The notes beneath the pieces were generated by a model. That model did not search any database and was not told where the DNA came from. It was given only the letters and a program-made list of their open reading frames with translations. DNA of 5,595 bases from an uncultured Prosthecobacter sp. (lineage in GTDB: Bacteria; Verrucomicrobiota; Verrucomicrobiia; Verrucomicrobiales; Verrucomicrobiaceae). Of the stretch, positions 1-5,595 are shown one piece after another. The translations under genes were made by a program, and so were the position numbers. The stretch spans positions 1 through 5,595 of the forward strand of contig CANNUR010000201.1 in NCBI GenBank assembly GCA_947523045.1, in the 5' to 3' direction. Within the stretch, counting starts at the first letter, position 1. Every line of letters begins with the position of its first letter.

Positions 1-15
1 AGACAACCCACTCCC

Positions 16-306
16 ATGAAGCCCACCCTCCTCCTTGCCACCCTCCTTGGTCTGACGCTTTCGAGCTGCACCACCGGCGGCCCCAGCGTCTCCAGTCTCG
101 GCGCCGGCTCCGACGCCGCCTACCTGAATGCCACCCGCGGCCGGGCCGACGCCCAGATCAGCGAGCAGCAGGCCACTCAATACAGCCGCCAGCGCCAGCA
201 GGTCTCGGAAGAAATGATGCTCGAGCAGCAGAAGCGCAGCAACTTCATGCAGACGACCCGCGGCACGCTGGATGTCCTGAATGCGGCGCGCAGCTTGGCA
301 TTCTGA
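16..306 (+). CDS. Small predicted lipoprotein of unknown function
   Basis: This encodes 96 residues. The N-terminus is a short lipoprotein signal: K2, a hydrophobic run at residues 4-15, then the lipobox L-S-S-C with the lipidated cysteine at C18. The mature part would therefore be about 79 residues anchored in a membrane, probably the outer membrane or periplasmic face. After a Gly/Ser-rich tether (about 20-33) comes a polar, Gln/Glu/Arg-rich segment (about 43-76) that looks helical and perhaps coiled-coil, ending in a short amphipathic tail. I recognise no catalytic motif or named family. The ATG at 16 is the only start that gives a proper signal peptide; only 15 upstream bases are present and they show no Shine-Dalgarno, so the gene may follow another gene outside the window. 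It ends just before a strong terminator and converges on the minus-strand cluster, so it is probably unrelated to that cluster. Confidence 0.8.
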   Translation: MKPTLLLATLLGLTLSSCTTGGPSVSSLGAGSDAAYLNATRGRADAQISEQQATQYSRQRQQVSEEMMLEQQKRSNFMQTTRGTLDVLNAARSLAF

Positions 307-322
307 TCGTTGATGCTCCTTC

Positions 323-355
323 GCCCGGCGGCCTGCATGGTCGCCGGGCTTTTTT
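323..355 (+). terminator. Intrinsic terminator of the lipoprotein gene
   Basis: The sequence GCCCGGCG-GCC (323-333) pairs with GGT-CGCCGGGC (339-349). This forms an 11-bp, GC-rich stem with one G-T wobble and a TGCAT loop, followed directly by six T residues (350-355). It begins 16 bases after the lipoprotein stop codon. Read on the minus strand, the hairpin is preceded by A residues and followed by GAAGGAG, so it lacks a U-tract and should not be an efficient intrinsic terminator for the opposing genes. Confidence 0.9.
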
Positions 356-398
356 ATGCCGGCAACTCGCTGACACAAACCACCTGAAGCCAGCGATC

Positions 399-1442
399 TC
401 AGGCCAGCCCCGCCGCGCGCCGCACGGTGTCATGCACGGCGATGTCATGGACGGCATCCCAGGCCAGTTTCTTGTCGCCACGCACCACCGCGGCCAGATC
501 GATGAACTCGCGGTCGTAACGACCCTTGGGCACGTCGAGCTGCAGGGTCTGCGTGCCCTTCTTGTAGCCGCCGCGTGCCTGGGTAAGCGACAGCTGAACG
601 CGCCCGGATTCGAGCGGCAGAATCTCGAAGGTGCCCTCAGTGCCGGTGACGTTGAAGCGGCGGCGCGGGCCGCCAAACGGGTCGGCATGGTTGCAGCGCA
701 CGACCGCGGTCGCCCGCGCGTACTGCAGCACGGCCATCTGGTTGTCCGGCACCCCGTCGTCGCGGGTCGGCGTCGAAAAACCCGTCACTGAAGCCGGCTG
801 GCCCAGCAGGGTGACCACGGCATCGATCACATGGCAGGCCAATTCGAACAGGCCGCCGCCGGGCGTGGCCCCGATGGCTGTGCGCGTGCCGGCATCGGCA
901 AGTTTGCCCATGGCGGCATCGATCTCGGTGATCTCGCCCAGCCAGCCCTCGCGCACGGCACGGAAGAGCAGCTCAAAGGCCGGGTTGTAGCGCAGCATGT
1001 AGCCCATCTGCACCGTCAGGCCGCGCTGCTCGGCCTCGAGACGCATCGCCTGAAATTCCGCGTGATCGACCGCGCCCGGCTTGTCGAGATGCACGTGCAG
1101 CCCGGCCTGCAGGCAACGTAGGGCGGTTGCGCAGGCCTGCTCCAACCGCGTCTCCACCGCCACCGCGCGCAAACCCGGTTGGGCGAGCAGGTCGGCTTCC
1201 GAAAAAAGCGGCAGACCGGCGTAAGGAGCCCCTTTTTCCAGCTTGGCACGCAGGGCAGCGTCGGTCTCGGCCAGGCCCGCCACCTGCCAGAGTTCGGGCA
1301 GGCTGCGCAGGGCGGCCAGCTTGCCGGCGGCGTGCGGATGGGCCGCACCGATCTGCCCCACCTTCAGGGGCGCCGCAGCAGCGCGGGCGGAGGAGGCAAA
1401 CAGCGCGGCGGCGGCGGTGGCGAAGAAGGAACGGCGTTGCAT
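399..1442 (-). CDS. Gfo/Idh/MocA family oxidoreductase, Tat-exported
   Basis: This 347-residue protein has the usual length for an NAD(P)-dependent sugar or polyol oxidoreductase of the Gfo/Idh/MocA family. Residues 1-24 look like a twin-arginine signal (R3-R4-S-F-F, then an Ala-rich stretch ending in SARAAAA), so the folded enzyme is probably exported with its cofactor, as glucose-fructose oxidoreductase is. The N-terminal Rossmann half begins at about 26 with V-G-Q-I-G-A-A-H (28-35). The family's E-K-P signature appears as H-L-D-K-P (118-122), with K121 the expected catalytic lysine. The second half (about 145-340) contains M-G-Y-M-L-R-Y-N-P (146-154) and the substrate-site block G-G-G-L-F-E-L-A-C-H-V-I-D, with H204 and D207 the expected catalytic pair. 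It is the last gene of the minus-strand block, 126 bases after the fusion gene. The start at 1442 is chosen because the Tat signal begins there; the GGTGGGG before it is a poorly spaced ribosome site. The exact substrate is not readable. Confidence 0.93.
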   Translation of the reverse strand: MQRRSFFATAAAALFASSARAAAAPLKVGQIGAAHPHAAGKLAALRSLPELWQVAGLAETDAALRAKLEKGAPYAGLPLFSEADLLAQPGLRAVAVETRLEQACATALRCLQAGLHVHLDKPGAVDHAEFQAMRLEAEQRGLTVQMGYMLRYNPAFELLFRAVREGWLGEITEIDAAMGKLADAGTRTAIGATPGGGLFELACHVIDAVVTLLGQPASVTGFSTPTRDDGVPDNQMAVLQYARATAVVRCNHADPFGGPRRRFNVTGTEGTFEILPLESGRVQLSLTQARGGYKKGTQTLQLDVPKGRYDREFIDLAAVVRGDKKLAWDAVHDIAVHDTVRRAAGLA

Positions 1443-1471
1443 GCCCCACCAACGGCGGGGGCACCTGCCCC
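1442..1471 (-). promoter_or_regulatory. Competing hairpins over the oxidoreductase start codon
   Basis: In the minus-strand transcript, GGGGCA (bases 1471-1466), TGCCCC (1463-1458) and GGGGCA (1447-1442) follow one another. The middle block can pair with either flanking block. Pairing with the last would cover the GGTGGGG region and the first base of the start codon; pairing with the first would leave the start open. This arrangement could control translation, but the first hairpin has only a two-base loop unless its stem frays, and the region is very GC-rich, so chance is a real alternative. Confidence 0.25.
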
Positions 1472-1492
1472 TTCAAGGGAAAACAACCCGCG

Positions 1493-1507
1493 CCCGCCGT
1501 CGGCGGG
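1493..1507. repeat. Perfect GC-rich inverted repeat between fusion and oxidoreductase genes
   Basis: CCCGCCG-T-CGGCGGG is a 15-base perfect palindrome around one central base. In minus-strand RNA it can form a 6-bp stem with a 3-base loop; TTGTTTT follows after a further six bases (CGCGGG). This is a poor intrinsic terminator or attenuator because the T-rich part is displaced and interrupted. It may reduce read-through into the oxidoreductase gene, or simply reflect high GC content. Confidence 0.3.
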
Positions 1508-1546
1508 AGGGAGGCGCGCTGTCCCGACGTGGACCTCCCCGCTGAA

Positions 1547-1558
1547 ATCTGAGGATCC
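1547..1558. repeat. 12-bp direct repeat, copy 1 (intergenic)
   Basis: ATCTGAGGATCC lies 10 bases downstream of the fusion gene's stop codon on the minus strand and about 105 bases upstream of the oxidoreductase start. An identical copy is found at 3921-3932 in the other intergenic gap of the same operon. No function is recognised. Confidence 0.6.
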
Positions 1559-1568
1559 ACCCAGACCC

Positions 1569-3911
1569 TCACGCCAGTCGCGCAAAACCCGCCTGCGCTC
1601 CGCTGCCGGCGGTCGCCACCAGTTGTTCCCGGTCCTGAAGAGCAACCAACTCGGTGCAAACCTCGTCGGCAGCACTGAGCAGGGCATCGATCATGGCTTC
1701 GTCATGCGCGACCATGACATAGCACTGGCCGCTCGCCAGAAAGCCGCGGCGCAGCAGCCCGCGCACCCACAGCGTCCGGGCCGCGGTGGCGGCATCGCCG
1801 AGATCGAAACGCAGCGACGGCGCGCAGGGTTGACCGCCCACGAGAAGTCGCAGGGCCGGATGGCGGGCCGCCACCGCGCGCAGGCCGTTTTGCAAACGCG
1901 CCCCCAGCGTCGCCACCCGCGCCACCGCCCCCGTTTGTTCAAGTCGCTCCAAGCAGGCCAGGGCCGCAGCCGGACCGAGGCCATCCGTCCAGGAACTGCT
2001 GGAAATGAAACTCGCGTTGGCCGCGTCCATGACCGCCCCGCGACCCACGACGGCGGCGCAGGGCACGCCATTGCTCATCGCCTTGGCATACACGGCCACA
2101 TCGGGCTCCACCCCAAGCACCGCCGCAGCCCCGGGATGACCGAAGCGCCAGCCGCTGGTGACTTCATCGAGCACAAACACCGCGCCCCGGCGACGACACT
2201 CCGCCTGCACCGTTTGCAGAAAGCCGTCGCGCGGTGCCTCGGCGCGCATGGGCTCCATGACCACGGCCGCGAGATTCGAGCCGAGGCGGTCGAGCGCCTG
2301 CTGCAGGGCGACCGGATCGTTGTAGCGAAACGGCACGGCCGTGCCGGCCAACTCGCGCGGCACGCCGAGCGGCTCAAGCCCGGGCAGCAGGTGGCCGTCA
2401 AGGGCACCATCGGCCTCCAGATTGGCCGCGAGGTACCAGTCGCTCCAGCCATGGTAACCACAGAAGGCGATGCCGCTGCGACCGCTGGCGGCACGGGCGA
2501 TGCGCACCGCCAGCGCCAGGGCCTCGCCACCGCCGCGGGCGAAGCGCACCCGGCCGGCCCAGGGATGCAGATCAAGCAGCCGCGCGGCGAGCGCGGGCTC
2601 ATCGGGCGACAGCAGGGTGCTGTAGCTGCCGAGCTGCAGGCGCCGGCGCACGGCGGCATTCACCGCCGGATCGGCGTGACCGAGCAGCAGCGCACCCACT
2701 CCGCCGGTGAAATCGGTGAAGCGCCGCCCCTCCAGATCCCAGACCCAGGCGCCGCTGGCGCGCGAGAAATAACTCGGCCAGGTCTGCGGATCGAACTGCG
2801 CGGCGCGCTTTGACAGCAGGCCGGTGCCGCAGGAGATCCGCTCGACCGCGCGCGACCACAGCTCCGGGCCGGGCGGCGCCGCGGGCGGGACCTGTCTCGG
2901 CAGGTGCGGCGCCAGCAGGCGCCGGGCGTTGTCATGAAACAGATCACGCCGGTCCGCCGCATTCAGGCCAAGGTCCTCACAGGCCTCGCGCAGGCGCAGC
3001 AGCGACTCCAGACCGACCAAAGTGTAACCGCCAAAGACCGTCAGCCCGCGCGCCGCCTCCTGCTCTGGATGCACCCAGGTGAAGCCGTCGCCCTGACTGA
3101 AGCAGGCGCCTCGCAGCTCGCTCACCATGTAATCGCTACCCCAGAGCACGCGGCGCGGTCCGAGGATTTCCAGGGCCGCGCGGAAGGCACCAGCCTGGGT
3201 GACCGCCGAGGTGTCGACGACGACGTTGTCGAGATCGACCAGGGCCTGCAGACCCTCGCGGGCGTGGCGATCGTGGAAGGAGCGGGCGACATGGGCCAGC
3301 ACCAGCCGGCAGCGCGGGTGACGCTGGCAGAGCCGGCGGATCACCTCGACATTGACCGGATCGGTGATGCCACCGGCGCGCATGAGGTGGAGCATGAGCA
3401 CGCCGTCGTGCGCCGCGCACAACTCCCACATCCACTCCGGCGCAAAGTCCTCGATCGCCGCCTCGCGGGTGTCGGCCACCGGCGCATAGAGTCGGTAGGG
3501 CTTGATGCCGATGAAGGGCGACTCCGCCAACCGTTGCGCCACGAGCTCCGGCCCATCCTCGGGCGCGGCCAGCACCAGGGCGCGCGAGGCGGACGACGGC
3601 GCGGCTGGCCGCACCTGATCGCGCACCCAGTCATTCTCGCCGGCGCGATCGTTGCCGGCGCTGGGATAGCCAAAGAACAAGCCCTCGACCCGCCGACCCG
3701 GCAGCCAGCGGGCCATGGCCGCGTCGAAGTCGGCCAGGCCGTAGCCGCGGTCCTCGTCGAGAAACTCCGGCCGCCTGCCGGCCGCGAAGTGACGGGTGTG
3801 GAAGAGGTGGGCGTGGATGTCGAAGACGGCGTCCGGCACGAAACCCTCGACCGCGCGCTCGCGCAGGCGCAGGTCGAGCTCGCTGAGTTCGGTGACAAGC
3901 TTCAGGGACAT
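1569..3911 (-). CDS. Bifunctional amidohydrolase / class III PLP aminotransferase fusion
   Basis: This 780-residue cytoplasmic protein has no signal peptide. Residues about 22-334 form an Amidohydrolase_2 (ACMSD-like) TIM barrel. The metal-ligand pattern is complete: H33-A-H35 in strand 1, H175 (L-M-L-H), H207 (L-V-L-A-H) and D260 (W-G-S-D), ending in the usual N-A-R-R-L-L. Relatives include decarboxylases and lactonases. A Pro-rich linker (about 335-350) leads into a full class III aminotransferase (about 350-757) resembling glutamate-1-semialdehyde aminomutase: R-G-G-G-E-A (459-464), F-C-G-Y-H-G-W (483-489), D582-E-V for the PLP ring nitrogen, K610 in A-K-A-M-S-N-G as the Schiff-base lysine, and S-W-T (640-642). 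The segment around K610 differs from typical HemL, so a tetrapyrrole role is unlikely; sugar or keto-acid transamination is more plausible. The start at 3911 lacks a Shine-Dalgarno and lies 29 bases after the propeller gene's stop. No Met occurs between M262 and M552, which argues against two separate ATG-started genes. The substrate and the coupling of the two reactions are unknown. Confidence 0.95.
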   Translation of the reverse strand: MSLKLVTELSELDLRLRERAVEGFVPDAVFDIHAHLFHTRHFAAGRRPEFLDEDRGYGLADFDAAMARWLPGRRVEGLFFGYPSAGNDRAGENDWVRDQVRPAAPSSASRALVLAAPEDGPELVAQRLAESPFIGIKPYRLYAPVADTREAAIEDFAPEWMWELCAAHDGVLMLHLMRAGGITDPVNVEVIRRLCQRHPRCRLVLAHVARSFHDRHAREGLQALVDLDNVVVDTSAVTQAGAFRAALEILGPRRVLWGSDYMVSELRGACFSQGDGFTWVHPEQEAARGLTVFGGYTLVGLESLLRLREACEDLGLNAADRRDLFHDNARRLLAPHLPRQVPPAAPPGPELWSRAVERISCGTGLLSKRAAQFDPQTWPSYFSRASGAWVWDLEGRRFTDFTGGVGALLLGHADPAVNAAVRRRLQLGSYSTLLSPDEPALAARLLDLHPWAGRVRFARGGGEALALAVRIARAASGRSGIAFCGYHGWSDWYLAANLEADGALDGHLLPGLEPLGVPRELAGTAVPFRYNDPVALQQALDRLGSNLAAVVMEPMRAEAPRDGFLQTVQAECRRRGAVFVLDEVTSGWRFGHPGAAAVLGVEPDVAVYAKAMSNGVPCAAVVGRGAVMDAANASFISSSSWTDGLGPAAALACLERLEQTGAVARVATLGARLQNGLRAVAARHPALRLLVGGQPCAPSLRFDLGDAATAARTLWVRGLLRRGFLASGQCYVMVAHDEAMIDALLSAADEVCTELVALQDREQLVATAGSGAQAGFARLA

Positions 3912-3920
3912 GGCGGCAGC

Positions 3921-3932
3921 ATCTGAGGATCC
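3921..3932. repeat. 12-bp direct repeat, copy 2 (intergenic)
   Basis: ATCTGAGGATCC is identical to the copy at 1547-1558. It occupies much of the 29-base gap between the propeller gene's stop and the fusion gene's start, ending 9 bases before that start on the minus strand. The complement, GGATCCTCAGAT, is not a Shine-Dalgarno. Confidence 0.6.
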
Positions 3933-3940
3933 GATCGGGG

Positions 3941-5434
3941 TCAGTCGATGAACTGAAAGGCAAAGACGTCGGCATCCTGAAGGGCAAAGCGCAGGCGCAG
4001 CGGTTTGCCGGCGAGGGCGCTGACATCGCTGCCCGCCTTCCAGATCACCCGCCGATCCAGCTCATTGCCGATCTGCATCACGCAATCCTCGACCGAGAAG
4101 CCAGGGATGGCCTTGCCATCAATGCCTTCCAGACCGACCCGCACGCCGCCGGCGGCGGAGGTGGCGAAGTTGAGCGACAGCTCACGGCCGGAGAACACCA
4201 GCGGCCGGGTGACGGCCTGGCCGCCCTGGTAGCCGGCGTGCAGCGAGGCAAAGCCGTCGAGCCGCAGCGAGTAGCGCCGCAGGTGCGCCGTCGGCTGCGC
4301 GTAGTCCTGGTTGACGAAGATCGACATCTCCAGCGGGCCGGTGGGCACCACGTTCAAGGCCGGATAGTTGGTGCGCGAGACCCAGTTTTGCGCGCCGATG
4401 CCGCCGCGGATAAAACCTTCCAGGAACGTCCGGTCATAGAAGCCGAGTTGCTCCGAGCCTTCAGCCGGACGCGTGGTCATGAAGATGGCATCCGAGGTGT
4501 CCTTGAAGTAGCCGGGATTGACCTGGATGGCCTTGGCCTGCTCGTCGCTGAGCACGCGCCGCCCGGGCATGAAGCGCGCGGCGATGGCGACATAGAGGTG
4601 CGGGGCGCGGAAGTACGGGTGCGTCTGGTTCGTGTACAGATGCTCGATCGGTGCCGGACCCTCGGGATGGCGGTACTCCAGCAGCACCGGCGCCGACCAC
4701 TTCCGGAAATCGGGGCTGTCGCTGCGCACGATGCGGCGGATGCCGTTTTCGAAGACCCGGTAGTAGGCCACGTACCGGCCTTCCGCGACCGACCAGAACG
4801 CCACGTTCTGCGAGTCGAACATGTACTTGTAGGGCACCAGCGCCTTGGGGATCACCGGGTCGGCGGCCAGCTTCTGCCAGCGCAGGCCGTCCGGCGACTT
4901 CCAGGCGGTCAGGCCGCCGCTTTCCATCGTGCCGCCCAGGGCCTTGAAACGCTCGTCGGCCGGAACACCGGGCCGTTCATCGAGGAAGGGGCTGAAATTG
5001 TGCGTCGCCGTCTGGGCGTGCATCAGCACGACGTTGTTCTGGCGTGTGCCATGCACCTCGTAGAGACCCAGCTCCGGCTTGGTCCAGACACGGCCGTCGA
5101 CGGATTCCGCACAGCAGGTCACCTCTTCCTCGCTGCCATCGCGGTTGGCCACCGCCTTGCCGCGGTAGTAGGCGCGCAACCGCCCATCCTCCAGCGTGAC
5201 GATCGTCGCGTACCCGCTGAACAGCCCCTCCCAGGGTTTATCGAACTTGAGCGCCACGCCCTCATCGCGCGGCGCGTGCAACTGCAGGCGCAGGCCCTTG
5301 AGCTCGTCGATCAGAAAACGATCGGCCAACAATTCGCGGCGACCGCCGATGGCCACCGGCTCGGCGGCGGCGAGGGGGTGAGTGAACAACAGGCAGGCGA
5401 GGAGAGGTTGAAGGAAAAGACGCATCATCCTCAT
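3941..5434 (-). CDS. Secreted GH32/GH43-like five-bladed beta-propeller protein
   Basis: From the ATG at 5434 the product is 497 residues. Residues 1-24 form a signal peptide (basic M-R-M-M-R, hydrophobic L-F-L-Q-P-L-L-A-C-L-L-F, then P-L-A-A-A before E25), so it is exported. L-L-A-C (11-14) faintly resembles a lipobox, but the hydrophobic run continues past it. The mature part resembles the glycosyl-hydrolase-like propeller proteins common in Planctomycetota and Verrucomicrobiota: F-D-K-P-W-E-G (64-70), Y-Y-R-G (89-92), S-P-D-G-L-R-W (180-186), F-D-S-Q-N-V-A-F-W (206-214), Y-T-N-Q (267-270) and K-D-T-S-D-A (311-316). A C-terminal beta-sandwich (about 410-497), as in GH32 enzymes, ends in A-F-Q-F-I-D. 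The natural substrate of this group is not known to me, and catalytic acids cannot be assigned with certainty. The frame is open back to an ATG at 5545, but that extension lacks protein-like character and contains the operator-like palindrome. Starts at 5452, 5428 or 5425 remain possible; A-G-G-G lies four bases before 5434. This is the first gene of the presumed operon. Confidence 0.9.
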   Translation of the reverse strand: MRMMRLFLQPLLACLLFTHPLAAAEPVAIGGRRELLADRFLIDELKGLRLQLHAPRDEGVALKFDKPWEGLFSGYATIVTLEDGRLRAYYRGKAVANRDGSEEEVTCCAESVDGRVWTKPELGLYEVHGTRQNNVVLMHAQTATHNFSPFLDERPGVPADERFKALGGTMESGGLTAWKSPDGLRWQKLAADPVIPKALVPYKYMFDSQNVAFWSVAEGRYVAYYRVFENGIRRIVRSDSPDFRKWSAPVLLEYRHPEGPAPIEHLYTNQTHPYFRAPHLYVAIAARFMPGRRVLSDEQAKAIQVNPGYFKDTSDAIFMTTRPAEGSEQLGFYDRTFLEGFIRGGIGAQNWVSRTNYPALNVVPTGPLEMSIFVNQDYAQPTAHLRRYSLRLDGFASLHAGYQGGQAVTRPLVFSGRELSLNFATSAAGGVRVGLEGIDGKAIPGFSVEDCVMQIGNELDRRVIWKAGSDVSALAGKPLRLRFALQDADVFAFQFID

Positions 5435-5470
5435 GAAACCCTGCGATGCCATTGAGGGCGACCGGATGCT

Positions 5471-5493
5471 TCTGGTCTGTTTTTCAGACCAGA
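5471..5493. promoter_or_regulatory. Operator-like perfect inverted repeat upstream of the operon
   Basis: TCTGGTCTG (5471-5479) and CAGACCAGA (5485-5493) are exact reverse complements separated by TTTTT. The element lies 36 bases before the chosen start of the propeller gene and a few bases downstream of a possible -10 box, a good place for a repressor operator. TGGT...ACCA half-sites recall GntR-type operators, but the spacing here is wider than in the FadR-like consensus, so the regulator class is open. As RNA it would form a 9-bp hairpin with an A5 loop in the leader; no U-tract follows, so it is not a terminator. Confidence 0.55.
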
Positions 5494-5499
5494 TGATTC

Positions 5500-5528
5500 C
5501 AGTTACCGAAGCAGAACGAGAAGAGCAA
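5500..5528 (-). promoter_or_regulatory. Weak sigma70-like promoter candidate for the operon
   Basis: On the minus strand, TTGCTC (5528-5523), a 17-base spacer and TAACTG (5505-5500) give a poor match to -35 and -10 boxes at ideal spacing. Transcription would begin within or next to the inverted repeat at 5471-5493. Each box matches the consensus at only about half its positions, so the support is mainly positional. Confidence 0.22.
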
Positions 5529-5548
5529 CCACGGTCCCACACCACCGT

Positions 5549-5595
5549 TCAGGGCTGTTCCGAAGGCGGCAGCAGCGCCGACAGATCCCCTGCCC
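5549..5595 (-). CDS. Possible C-terminal end of an upstream minus-strand gene (partial)
   Basis: From the right edge, one minus-strand frame reads A-G-D-L-S-A-L-L-P-P-S-E-Q-P and then a TGA stop at 5551-5549. Third positions are mostly G or C and the residues are protein-like, so this could be the tail of a gene cut by the window edge. Fourteen codons are too few to identify a family or to exclude non-coding sequence. If real, the gap to the propeller gene is about 114 bases, and it holds the palindrome and the candidate promoter. Confidence 0.3.
   Translation of the reverse strand, partial: AGDLSALLPPSEQP

Noticed and set aside
367..396. TCGCTG/CAGCGA inverted repeat as a terminator for the minus-strand operon
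   Set aside because: The stem is only 6 bp with an 18-base loop and no U-tract follows on the minus strand. No convincing intrinsic terminator was found for the operon.
1179..2813. Plus-strand open frame of 544 codons opposite the fusion and oxidoreductase genes
   Set aside because: It is antisense to two genes with clear family motifs. Its translation is rich in Arg, His, Gly and Ala with no domain signature, typical of an antisense frame kept open by high GC content.
1569..2864. Naming the aminotransferase half hemL (glutamate-1-semialdehyde aminomutase)
   Set aside because: The fold and several motifs match, but the segment around K610 (A-K-A-M-S-N-G-V-P) and the fusion and operon context do not fit a tetrapyrrole enzyme.
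2904..3926. Plus-strand open frame of 340 codons opposite the amidohydrolase half
   Set aside because: The opposite strand carries the complete metal-ligand pattern of an amidohydrolase; this frame shows nothing comparable.
4238..5455. Plus-strand open frame of 405 codons opposite the propeller gene
   Set aside because: It is antisense to a recognisable secreted protein, low in complexity and without motifs; an antisense shadow.
5435..5545. N-terminal extension of the propeller protein from the ATG at 5545
   Set aside because: The 37 extra residues precede an evident signal peptide, have no protein-like character, and would put the operator-like palindrome and the promoter candidate inside the coding region.
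5493..5595. Plus-strand frame starting at the ATG at 5493 and open to the window edge
   Set aside because: It starts on the last base of the palindrome, has no ribosome-binding site, and its 34 residues look unlike a gene start; the minus-strand reading of the same region is more protein-like.

Overview
The window is GC-rich bacterial chromosome. It carries a short plus-strand gene at the left edge and, convergent to it, a block of three minus-strand genes filling almost everything else. The protein families point to the Planctomycetota/Verrucomicrobiota group, more likely Verrucomicrobiota: a Tat-signal Gfo/Idh/MocA oxidoreductase of the 'HxHLDKP' type, and a secreted five-bladed beta-propeller glycosidase-like protein of a type common in those phyla. 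Shine-Dalgarno motifs are weak or absent. This placement rests on remembered family distribution, not on a search.

Layout, left to right. (1) 16-306 (+): a 96-residue predicted lipoprotein of unknown function, followed by a convincing intrinsic terminator (323-355). (2) 399-1442 (-): a Gfo/Idh/MocA-type NAD(P)-dependent oxidoreductase with a twin-arginine signal. (3) 1569-3911 (-): a 780-residue fusion of a metal-dependent amidohydrolase (Amidohydrolase_2/ACMSD-like TIM barrel) and a class III PLP aminotransferase related to glutamate-1-semialdehyde aminomutase. The active-site motifs of both halves are visible. (4) 3941-5434 (-): a secreted GH32/GH43-like beta-propeller protein with a C-terminal beta-sandwich. 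(5) 5435-5595: leader region with a perfect 9-bp inverted repeat that looks like an operator, a weak promoter candidate, and possibly the last codons of another minus-strand gene.

The minus-strand genes are read in the order propeller protein, fusion enzyme, oxidoreductase, with gaps of 29 and 126 bases, so an operon is likely. One plausible reading is a small carbohydrate-processing cluster. The exported propeller protein would act on a glycan, the oxidoreductase would oxidise or reduce a sugar (possibly outside the cytoplasm), and the cytoplasmic fusion would couple a hydrolase, lactonase or decarboxylase-type step to transamination of a keto or aldehyde intermediate. No substrate can be read from the sequence.

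The most interesting item is the bifunctional amidohydrolase-aminotransferase. Secondary points are the operator-like palindrome, a 12-bp sequence repeated in both intergenic gaps, and competing hairpins over the oxidoreductase start codon. No RNA genes, CRISPR arrays, insertion sequences or prophage features were seen.
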